This document shows positions 5,364-11,218 of a DNA stretch of 11,218 nt, in pieces. The DNA is from an uncultured Chlamydiaceae bacterium (lineage in GTDB: Bacteria > Chlamydiota > Chlamydiia > Chlamydiales > Parachlamydiaceae): assembly GCA_945957185.1 (NCBI GenBank), contig CAMFKA010000051.1, positions 1-11,218 of the forward strand, in the 5' to 3' direction. The position numbers and the translations under genes are program-made. A model generated the notes under the pieces. That model was not told the DNA's origin. It saw only the letters and a program-made list of their open reading frames with translations, and did not search any database. Numbering within the stretch: the first letter of the stretch is position 1; each line of letters starts with the position of its first letter.

Positions 5364-6403
5364 CCGACCCTTTTGCTTTGGCTAGCTATCAATTCCACCT
5401 ACCGGAGGAGTTGATAGCCCAGCATCCTGTGACACCAAGAGATTCCTCAAGACTGATGATAGTGGACAGAAAAACCGGAACGATTTCGGAAGTCCCTTTT
5501 AGAGATATCGTCCATCTTTTAGAGGCGGGAGACCGCCTTGTCTTTAATAACACCAAAGTAATTCCCGCAAGGCTTTATGGCAATCTTTCGACTGGAGGGA
5601 ATGCTGAAGTGCTATTGATCAGAAAAGTGGAAGGACAAACCCCCGAAACGTGGACCGCTTTTGTGAGACCGGGAAAAAAATTGAAAGAGGGGAGTCGCAT
5701 CCATTTTTCCGATGACGCATACTGCGAAGTTTTGGATGTACTGGAAGAGGGAGAGCGGATTTTACAGTTTTACTACCCCCACGCGACATTCGATGAGTTT
5801 TTGATTCAAGCCGGCGAGCTTCCTTTACCTCATTATATTCGAAGAGATTCGATTCAAGGGCAAGATGTTGATAGATACCAAACGGTCTATGCGGCACGTC
5901 CCGGAGCCGTTGCCGCTCCGACGGCAGGATTACATTTTACTCCCGAACTTTTGGGGAGCATCGCCGATAAGAGGGTGGACACTTCGTTTTTGACGCTCCA
6001 TGTGGGTCCGGGGACCTTTAAACCGGTGCAAGTGGACGACATTCGGAGCCACAAAATGCATTCGGAAGAGTTCTGGGTGGAGAGCGATGTCGCAGAGGAG
6101 ATCAACAGCACGCAAGGAAGATTGTTTGCGGTAGGAACGACCAGTTGCAGAGCATTGGAAACGGCAACGGGTGTTGATGGGAATTTGGTTCCAGGGCATT
6201 ACGATACCGATATTTTCATTTATCCCGGGTACCAGTTTAAGAAAGTGGAGCATCTGCTGACTAACTTTCACCTTCCCGGCTCGACGTTGTTGATGCTTGT
6301 CAGTTCGGTAATGGGCATAGAATTGGCCAGAGAAGCGTATCAGAAAGCGATTCGGGAGAAATTTCGGTTTTATTCTTATGGCGATTCGATGCTCATACTC
6401 TAA
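5360..6403 (+). CDS. queA: S-adenosylmethionine:tRNA ribosyltransferase-isomerase QueA, 347 aa
   Basis: Cytoplasmic enzyme that transfers and isomerises the ribosyl part of SAM onto 7-aminomethyl-7-deazaguanine in tRNA, giving epoxyqueuosine at wobble position 34 of GUN-anticodon tRNAs. The sequence is near full family length and shows the expected blocks: LIAQHPVTPRDSSRLM (18-33), FNNTKVIPARL (62-72), FVRPGKKLKEG (101-111), ELPLPHYIRR (153-162), DRYQTVYA (171-178), GAVAAPTAGLHFT (182-194), LHVGPGTFKPV (213-223), VGTTSCRALE (258-267), TNFHLPGSTLLMLVS (301-315) and the C-terminal YGDSMLIL. The start ATG shares ATGA with the spoIID stop; its own Shine-Dalgarno is weak, which suggests coupling. 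It is the last gene of the operon, followed by the nested inverted repeats at 6420-6635. Its pathway partners Tgt and QueG are not in the window. Confidence 0.97.
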   Translation: MTDPFALASYQFHLPEELIAQHPVTPRDSSRLMIVDRKTGTISEVPFRDIVHLLEAGDRLVFNNTKVIPARLYGNLSTGGNAEVLLIRKVEGQTPETWTAFVRPGKKLKEGSRIHFSDDAYCEVLDVLEEGERILQFYYPHATFDEFLIQAGELPLPHYIRRDSIQGQDVDRYQTVYAARPGAVAAPTAGLHFTPELLGSIADKRVDTSFLTLHVGPGTFKPVQVDDIRSHKMHSEEFWVESDVAEEINSTQGRLFAVGTTSCRALETATGVDGNLVPGHYDTDIFIYPGYQFKKVEHLLTNFHLPGSTLLMLVSSVMGIELAREAYQKAIREKFRFYSYGDSMLIL

Positions 6404-6419
6404 CATCCCACCCAAAAAT

Positions 6420-6635
6420 CCCCTGCCCTTGCCCTTGCCCAAATTTTACGAAAATTCCAAGGTAGCCAGGCCGTCCTCGGCCTGGTATTGAATTTGAAGC
6501 CTCGCATATGTAAAAAACCACGGAGATACCAGGCCGAGGACGGCCTGGCTACCCCTGCATCTATTGCATAAGTTAATGAACGAGCACTACCGCGAAAAAT
6601 TTGGGCAAGGGCAGGGGCAAGGGCAAGGGCAGGGG
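6420..6635. repeat. outer inverted repeat of GGGCAA/GGGCAG tracts (G-quadruplex-type) between convergent genes
   Basis: The left arm at 6420-6450 (four C-tracts, then CCCAAATTTT) pairs with the right arm at 6593-6635, which holds six G-tracts separated by CA or CAA and preceded by AAAATTT. The right arm has extra copies of the repeated unit. The G-rich strand fits a G-quadruplex pattern (tracts of 3-4 G, loops of 2-3 bases): plus strand at 6603-6635, minus strand at 6420-6440. It lies between the queA stop and the end of the 585 aa gene and encloses the separate repeat at 6461-6553. A role in ending transcription from both sides is possible. Confidence 0.75.
6461..6553. repeat. inner BIME-like element with 28-bp perfect inverted arms
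   Basis: Positions 6461-6488 and 6526-6553 are perfect reverse complements. Each arm is itself a hairpin: CCAGGCCG-AGGA-CGGCCTGG in the right arm and its complement in the left. Two opposed small hairpins around a short spacer (37 bases) is the layout of REP/BIME elements. The spacer contains ACCACGGAG. The element is embedded between the arms of the outer repeat. A weaker look-alike of the arm occurs at 86-101. No transposase is present. Confidence 0.8.
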
Positions 6636-6662
6636 TGAAGTTACTGAGCAGGGAAGTGGAGG

Positions 6663-8420
6663 TTAACTACTTTTCCGCGGAATACGAACCTCAATCGCCT
6701 GCGAGGTGTGATCCTCCTCATACTTCCGATGCAGCATCGCCGGTAAATACACCACCGTGTCTTGCCAAAAGTCTGTTTTCAACAACGACTTATGCGTCGT
6801 TTCACCCGTCTCCGATTCCAGCTGCACACCGCGCCACGCCCCAAAGGGAAGGTGCAACAACATCAATGTCTTATTCTGAATGGTCGTAGGAAGCGCTTTG
6901 ATGGCTCCAAAAATCCACTTTACAAACCCTTGTGGTTCCGTGTGGATCAAAGCAATCTTGTAATGATTCGGCACCCGCGTGTGCCCTAGATGGCGTGACA
7001 ATATACCGTAGATCCATTTCCCACAATTCTCCGATTCGATCTGGAAAACTAAATTTCCCCGACGAGCATTGATCATGTCGTTGCGGATCGAATTCATGAT
7101 TTCTATTGCTTCCTCGGGTGTTGTCAAATGGGAAAAATTGACGTGCTGCCGGTGAGTGTAGTAGATATTTTCGTCGGGAAAAGCGATCGCTGCCGGAGAA
7201 AACACAGTAAAAATCCAAAGCTTTTCCCACTCGTTTTTAGGGAAGCGAGTGGCAAATTTACCAAAATCATAAATTTTATACTGATCTCTTCCAAACGGAA
7301 TCGCAATTTCCAGATACGAGTGACAGCGATCAAAATTCAGTGTATGGTCCTCCCGGGAAGCCCGAATAGAAAAGTTCCAGTTTGTTCCGTCAAGTTGTGC
7401 ACTGTACCGCTCTCTTGCCTTCGCAATCGAAAGCGTCTCCAACTCCGGAAGCTGATGCCACCACTCGTCGCAAAGGAGGTCGATGGCGACGTAATGCTTT
7501 TCCGGAGCATCCCAATACGCAAGCTTGTGAGTGTTCCAATTGATAATCCCTTCCTTCAAAAACTCGAGATTCCCCGGATGTAGCTTCTTCATCGCAAACA
7601 CTTCGAACACTTCGTTGACGGTGAGAATATACTCTCCACGGAATTTGATTTTTGCGTAGGGGTCGAGGATGTTCCTGTCTACCCCTTCGAAAGGGAGCGT
7701 CAATATTTTCTCGATGACAAGGCTGCCGGCCTCTAAAGGGATCTCCTTGATCAGAAGGCGCCCTGCGCCAACGCGACTGATCCTTCCCACCATCAAAGAT
7801 TGTTGTAGCAGCGCAATTATGTGAGGGTATTGTATGAGAGGGGCGATGGGAAGGCGATCTCTCAAAATCCATTTGAAAAAGCGTTTTAAAGTCGTTTTTG
7901 ATTGCAGTACTTCTTTGATATAGAGAGGGAACTCGCAGCATTTTCTGATGATCTCTTCATCATCAGACGTCAGCGACGTCTTCCAATACGATTTTTCACC
8001 CTTCTTCCAAGCTGCCGCTAGCTCGATCAATTTACCGTATAGTGTTCTGTCGTAATCGATAGGTTTTAGCTCCTCCAGTCGGTACATCAAAGCGAGCACT
8101 CGCAGTTTGAATTGATGGAAGAGGGGAGTCGATTTCGAAAACCCATGCCTAAGAACATAGCTTTCCATTGCGATGATGGCATCGAGGTAGCGAGACTGAA
8201 TGCTGAGTGTTTTGGGATGATTTTTATTCGATTTGTCGATCAGCAAAGGGACGCGTTCTGCTTTATCTAACAAAGCTATAAGATGGGAAAGCTGCGTTTT
8301 GATTCTTCGAGGAAACCACCGGGGAACTTGATCCCAGAGACCGCTCTTTTTAATGTAGACCACTTCATCTTTTTCCAATGCTTTTACAAAGGGAACTTCA
8401 GAAATGGAGAGATAGTCCAT
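6663..8420 (-). CDS. unknown 585 aa protein with His and Asn-Cys motifs, possible permuted papain-like fold
   Basis: I cannot place this in a named family. I chose the ATG at 8420, with GGGA seven bases upstream, over a TTG two codons earlier; positions below count from that TTG (subtract two). There is no signal peptide. The N-terminal 210 residues look helical and charged. The region 330-480 carries what looks like a domain: LDGTNWNFSIRASRED (345-360), CHSYLEIAIPFG (368-379), YKIYDFGKF (383-391), FPDENIYYTHRQH (416-428), a helix with TPEEAIEIM, and then ENCGKWIYGIL (466-476). An early H-x-x-x-E/I strand followed by a later N-C at a helix start is the order seen in permuted papain-fold proteins (NlpC/P60-like, LRAT-like, DUF4105-like). 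His369 and Cys468 would be the catalytic candidates. A hydrophobic stretch lies at 520-530. It stands alone, downstream of dnaA and a palindromic repeat. I infer a lineage-specific peptidase-, amidase- or acyltransferase-like protein. Confidence 0.7.
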   Translation of the reverse strand: MDYLSISEVPFVKALEKDEVVYIKKSGLWDQVPRWFPRRIKTQLSHLIALLDKAERVPLLIDKSNKNHPKTLSIQSRYLDAIIAMESYVLRHGFSKSTPLFHQFKLRVLALMYRLEELKPIDYDRTLYGKLIELAAAWKKGEKSYWKTSLTSDDEEIIRKCCEFPLYIKEVLQSKTTLKRFFKWILRDRLPIAPLIQYPHIIALLQQSLMVGRISRVGAGRLLIKEIPLEAGSLVIEKILTLPFEGVDRNILDPYAKIKFRGEYILTVNEVFEVFAMKKLHPGNLEFLKEGIINWNTHKLAYWDAPEKHYVAIDLLCDEWWHQLPELETLSIAKARERYSAQLDGTNWNFSIRASREDHTLNFDRCHSYLEIAIPFGRDQYKIYDFGKFATRFPKNEWEKLWIFTVFSPAAIAFPDENIYYTHRQHVNFSHLTTPEEAIEIMNSIRNDMINARRGNLVFQIESENCGKWIYGILSRHLGHTRVPNHYKIALIHTEPQGFVKWIFGAIKALPTTIQNKTLMLLHLPFGAWRGVQLESETGETTHKSLLKTDFWQDTVVYLPAMLHRKYEEDHTSQAIEVRIPRKSS

Positions 8421-8442
8421 TAGCAATTCCCGCTGAGATTTT

Positions 8443-8559
8443 TTACCACTGAGCCACTGAGCTCACTGAGAGTAAATGAGAAAATGAGTTTTTTATAGAA
8501 TTGAACAAAATGTCTCATTTCCTCACTTTTCCTCTGTGAGCTCAGTGGCTCAGTGGTAA
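8443..8559. repeat. ACCACTGAG-type palindromic repeat, copy 2 (117 bp)
   Basis: Positions 8443-8466 and 8536-8559 are perfect reverse complements (24 of 24: TTACCACTGAGCCACTGAG followed by CTCAC). Imperfect pairing then continues inward through AAATGAGAAAATGAG against CTCATTTCCTCAC, so nearly the whole element can fold. The arms contain three CACTGAG heptamers. It shares its ends with copy 1 at 3134-3320 but has a different, shorter centre. It fills the gap between dnaA and the 585 aa gene (both minus strand) and may act as a terminator or processing hairpin. There is no ORF inside. Confidence 0.85.
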
Positions 8560-8615
8560 TAACTTGTTAACAGTTGGTGATTAACGTTTAGCGTGAGCGG
8601 TATCTATTAGTACTT

Positions 8616-9971
8616 CTACCCTGATTTGAGTTTTTTGTAAATCGGATGATAAGCGCCGATCACTTCGGGGTCGTTTTCTTCCAAAGCTTTTTGGATGATT
8701 TTGACGCTCGAGATGACTGTGGAGTGGTCTCTTTGGAAAAGATCTCCAATTTTTAAATAGGAGAGTTTTAGCTCTTGCCGAATCAAATGCATGGCGAGCT
8801 GGCGAGGGAGGACACACTCCCGGTTTTGTGCTTTACCCAAAATATCGTCTTTGTGGATGCCGTAAAATTCGGCGACATCTTGGATGATTTTTCCGGGAGT
8901 TAACGAGTGCTCTTTCTCCTCTTTGAGGAGGTCTGCTAGAAGCATTTTTGCTAAAGAGACGCTTAACAGGGCGTTTGGGCGAGCTCCCGAGCGTTGATTC
9001 AAATGCAAACGAAGGACTAACGCCTCCAAAGCACGCATCAGATTTTTCGTTTTCGTGGGGAACGACTCTATCAAAAACTGAGCAATCTTCTCCGGAAGAG
9101 TAAATTGCAATGTCTCGGCCTTTTTCTGGAGAGCAGCCATGACATCGTCATTGGTGGGAGGCTGCAGTGGAAGTGTGATTCCCCACTCAAATCTGCTGAC
9201 AAGGCGTGGTTCGATATTTTGCAGTTCGTTTGGGGAGCAATTGGAAGAGAGGATAATTTGCTTATTGGAGAGGTGAAGGGTATTGAACGTGTGGAATAGT
9301 TCCTCCTGCGTTGCTGCTTTGCGAGAAAAAAAGTGGACATCATCGAGGAGTAAAACGTCGATGTTGCGGTACGCTTGACGGAAGAGGCTCATCTCTCCTC
9401 CACGAATGGCGGAAACGACGTGTTCGGTAAAAAGTTCTGAACGGCAATAGAGCGCTTTGACACCATTGGCGCGCAGAGCGTGAGTGACAGCCATTAAGAG
9501 GTGCGTTTTCCCTGCGCCGCTGCCTCCATAGATATAGATCGGGTTGTAGGCCGCAAGTTCGTTGTGGGGAGGGAGAATCTGTTCCAGCACTTTAACTGTT
9601 AGCGTGTTTGGCTCGGAAGTGAAAAAGCTTTTTAGAGTGGCGTGAGGATCTAAAGTATCGAATGTCAGCGTAAACCCTGCGGGGATCTGCTGCACGGGGC
9701 GTTCTTTAGGGGTGTCTTTAGAGGGGTTTTTGTCTTGATTGACGGTGGAAAGGTGGACTTTGATTTTTTTGTTATTGTTATTCAGGAGCTTTTGCCTTGC
9801 GAGTGGAAGAATGTGCTCCTCCACCCACATCGCTTGGAAGGTGTCTTTAGCCTCTAAAAACAAGTTGCAAGCATCAAACCTGACAACTTTAAGAGAGCGC
9901 AGCCACTTGTTGACAGTGTCTGCGCTAAACTGCTTTTCTAATGAAGTTAAAAACTCATCCCAAGCGTGCAT
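8616..9971 (-). CDS. dnaA: chromosomal replication initiator DnaA, 451 aa
   Basis: Initiator ATPase that binds DnaA boxes and opens the replication origin. Domain I is at 1-75 (MHAWDEFLTSLEKQFSADTV, with the family's typical W and L pattern) and a short domain II linker at about 76-100. The AAA+ domain carries Walker A GGSGAGKTH (149-157), Walker B LLLDDVHFF (207-215) and the arginine-finger segment RLVSRFEWG (256-264). Domain IV carries the helix-turn-helix with LPRQLAMHLIRQELKLSYLK (388-407) and the signature RDHSTVISSVKII (414-426), where the usual GGRDHTTV reads QRDHSTV. I prefer the ATG at 9971 because it begins exactly at the conserved domain I; a GTG at 10034 would add 21 residues inside yidC. 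The yidC stop and this start share one base (TAATG), so translation is coupled. The dnaA-yidC order matches dnaA1 and 60IM in Chlamydia. No cluster of DnaA boxes is visible nearby. Confidence 0.95.
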   Translation of the reverse strand: MHAWDEFLTSLEKQFSADTVNKWLRSLKVVRFDACNLFLEAKDTFQAMWVEEHILPLARQKLLNNNNKKIKVHLSTVNQDKNPSKDTPKERPVQQIPAGFTLTFDTLDPHATLKSFFTSEPNTLTVKVLEQILPPHNELAAYNPIYIYGGSGAGKTHLLMAVTHALRANGVKALYCRSELFTEHVVSAIRGGEMSLFRQAYRNIDVLLLDDVHFFSRKAATQEELFHTFNTLHLSNKQIILSSNCSPNELQNIEPRLVSRFEWGITLPLQPPTNDDVMAALQKKAETLQFTLPEKIAQFLIESFPTKTKNLMRALEALVLRLHLNQRSGARPNALLSVSLAKMLLADLLKEEKEHSLTPGKIIQDVAEFYGIHKDDILGKAQNRECVLPRQLAMHLIRQELKLSYLKIGDLFQRDHSTVISSVKIIQKALEENDPEVIGAYHPIYKKLKSG

Positions 9972-11172
9972 TATTTTGTCGCTACGCCCCCCGTTGTCCC
10001 GGCGGAGTTTTTCAACTGTCTCTGCGTCCACCACTGTTGAAGGATTCCCAACAAGGTTGAAGAGAGCCAGTAGATGTTCAATCCGCTAGGCAAGTTGTAG
10101 AACAGCAGCGTGAATGCTAACGTCATGACGGAGCTCATCGCTCGTTGCTGTCTTTGAGTCTCTGTCATTTGACTTGGATCGGAAGGTCCCGGTGTCAAGT
10201 AGCGTTGCTGCACGAACATCAATCCCCCTAACAAGACGGGGAGAAGGTGAAATTCGTTACCGATGAACCAAATCGGAGTCGTCCAGCTGAATAATACGTC
10301 GGGAGCTGCGAGGTTGTCGATCCATCCGGGAATAAAGGGAGCACCACGAAGTTCGTACGTCGATTTAAGAAGATCGTACATCCACATTAAGAAAGGGATC
10401 TGGATAACAATTGGCAAGCAGCCGGAAAGGGGATTAACACCTCTTTCGCGGTAGAGATTCATGATCTCCAATTGAGCTTTTTTCGGATCCTTTTTATGCC
10501 GTTCCTGGATTTTTGCAACTTCAGGAGCGATCTGCTGCATTTGGTACATGGAGCGCGCCGACCAGCTGTTGAGCGGGTAGAGCATAATTCTTAAGACGAC
10601 GGTTAACAATACGATCGACAAAGCCCACGATCCTGTGAGGGTGTGGAACATGCTCATAATAAAGAACAACAGCTTTGTAAAAGGCTCGGAGATGAAAGAA
10701 AACCATCCGTGGAAGCTTTGCGAAGCGATGTAGTCGGGGTTGTAACCGATCGCTTTGTCAGAGAATGTCTTGTCGACTTCTTTCAAAATGGAACCGGAGA
10801 ACGGTCCCGCAAAAATGCGGTACGTCATTTTTCCGCCGTTCGACTTCAGGGGCAGCATCATCTGATAACCCGGTAGCTTTTCAGCCGGGAATGTGTTGAA
10901 TTGCTGTTCGATTTCAACCAGTCGGGAAGGGACAGCTTCACCGGAGACGAACTGAGCTTTGTAACCCAAATCGACAGGAGTGAGAGCATCCAAAATAATC
11001 CCAAAGAAGCCGTTGGAGTTGGTGATCCAATCCGGTTGCACAGAAGTGGTCACTAAAGAGTCTTCCGGAAGTGTCAGCGATTCCACTTGCGATTTTTGGT
11101 TGCGAGTCAATCGGATTTTCAACGCCGGAGCAGGGGCTCCGGAGATCCATTCCACTTCAGGAACCCCTGAAG
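9971..11172 (-). CDS. yidC: membrane protein insertase YidC (Oxa1 family), 5' part missing
   Basis: Inner-membrane insertase that helps proteins enter and fold in the membrane, alone or with SecYEG. The visible 399 residues start inside the periplasmic domain: the frame stays open upstream to the adapter junction, with SGVPE before the apparent GTG at 11155, so that GTG is not the true start. The Oxa1 core follows, counted from the GTG: the membrane segment at 177-195 carries the conserved Arg189 (LTVVLRIMLYPL); MQQIAPEVAKIQERHKKDP (206-224) is the cytoplasmic C1 loop; then GCLPIVIQIPFLMWMYDLL (245-263), LLPVLLGGLMFVQQ (304-317) and FYNLPSGLNIYWLSSTLLG (352-370). The tail is short (QLKNSAGTTGGVATK). 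Chlamydial YidC proteins are long, so roughly the first half is probably missing. It overlaps the dnaA start by one base. The truncation is an assembly artefact, not a mutation. Confidence 0.95.
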
Positions 11173-11218
11173 CTGTCTCTTATACACATCTCCGAGCCCA
11201 CGAGACCGGAGCCTATCT
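11173..11218. other. Illumina Nextera adapter (Tn5 mosaic end + index), not genomic
   Basis: CTGTCTCTTATACACATCT (11173-11191) is the 19-base Tn5 mosaic end used in Nextera libraries. CCGAGCCCACGAGAC (11192-11206) completes the read-2 side adapter. CGGAGCCT (11207-11214) sits where the i7 index belongs, and ATCT (11215-11218) begins the P7 part. The exact order and spacing leave little doubt. The last 46 bases should be trimmed. Confidence 0.97.

Noticed and set aside
5197..5385. Alternative small ORF at the spoIID-queA junction
   Set aside because: It overlaps both genes in another frame; the ATGA junction and strong protein homology fix the real frames.
6420..6635. CRISPR array because of short repeated units
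   Set aside because: The units are contiguous hexamer-like G-tracts in inverted arms, without regular spacers or cas genes.
8421..8426. TTG start giving a 587 aa version of the unknown protein
   Set aside because: The ATG at 8420 is a standard start with a GGGA site at suitable distance; the TTG adds only two residues.
8560..8615. Possible oriC beside dnaA
   Set aside because: No TTATCCACA-like boxes or AT-rich unwinding array is seen here or in the other gaps.
9972..10034. A longer DnaA starting at the GTG at 10034
   Set aside because: The extra 21 residues lie inside yidC codons, and the family's domain I begins exactly at the ATG at 9971.
11153..11155. GTG at 11155 as the true start of yidC
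   Set aside because: The frame stays open to the adapter junction, and the protein begins mid-domain compared with the family.
11173..11191. Tn5 mosaic end, suggesting a transposon insertion in yidC
   Set aside because: It is followed directly by the Nextera read-2 adapter, an index and P7 bases, so it is a library artefact.

Overview
The window looks like a chromosomal contig from a non-pathogenic (environmental) member of the Chlamydiae. The case rests on four things. DnaA sits directly behind a YidC-type insertase, as the dnaA1 and 60IM genes do in Chlamydia. There is a SycD/LcrH-type chaperone cluster of type III secretion (T3SS) character. RuvB and a SpoIID-like septal peptidoglycan enzyme occur together. 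A large protein at 6663-8420 resembles no common bacterial family I know. Base composition is moderate and coding is dense. Family, genus and species cannot be fixed from this sequence alone.

Layout: (1) 1-135 is gene-free but full of stem-loops. (2) 136-3070 is a minus-strand cluster of four genes, read 186 aa orphan -> class II T3SS chaperone -> 322 aa translocator-like protein -> 266 aa translocator-like protein. The last two look like shortened, possibly paralogous translocators. They are separated by a near-perfect 160-bp palindrome. (3) 3071-3399 is a divergent control region that holds one copy of an ACCACTGAG-type palindromic repeat and candidate promoters. (4) 3400-6403 is a plus-strand operon, ruvB-spoIID-like-queA, with ATGA overlaps at both junctions. 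(5) 6404-6662, between convergent genes, holds two nested inverted repeats, one with G-quadruplex-type tracts. (6) 6663-8420 (minus) is an unknown 585 aa protein with His and Asn-Cys motifs that could form a permuted papain-like site. (7) 8421-8615 holds the second ACCACTGAG palindrome. (8) 8616-11172 (minus) is yidC (5'-truncated by the contig end) followed by dnaA, with stop and start sharing one base (TAATG). (9) 11173-11218 is not genomic: it is an Illumina Nextera (Tn5 mosaic end) adapter with an index.

How the genes work together: yidC-dnaA and ruvB-spoIID-queA are housekeeping units for membrane protein insertion, replication initiation, Holliday-junction migration, septal peptidoglycan processing and tRNA queuosine. 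The minus-strand cluster at the left is probably a small chaperone plus secreted pore or effector module for host interaction. Palindromic repeats occupy every intergenic gap longer than about 100 bp, which is the most striking structural property of the window.
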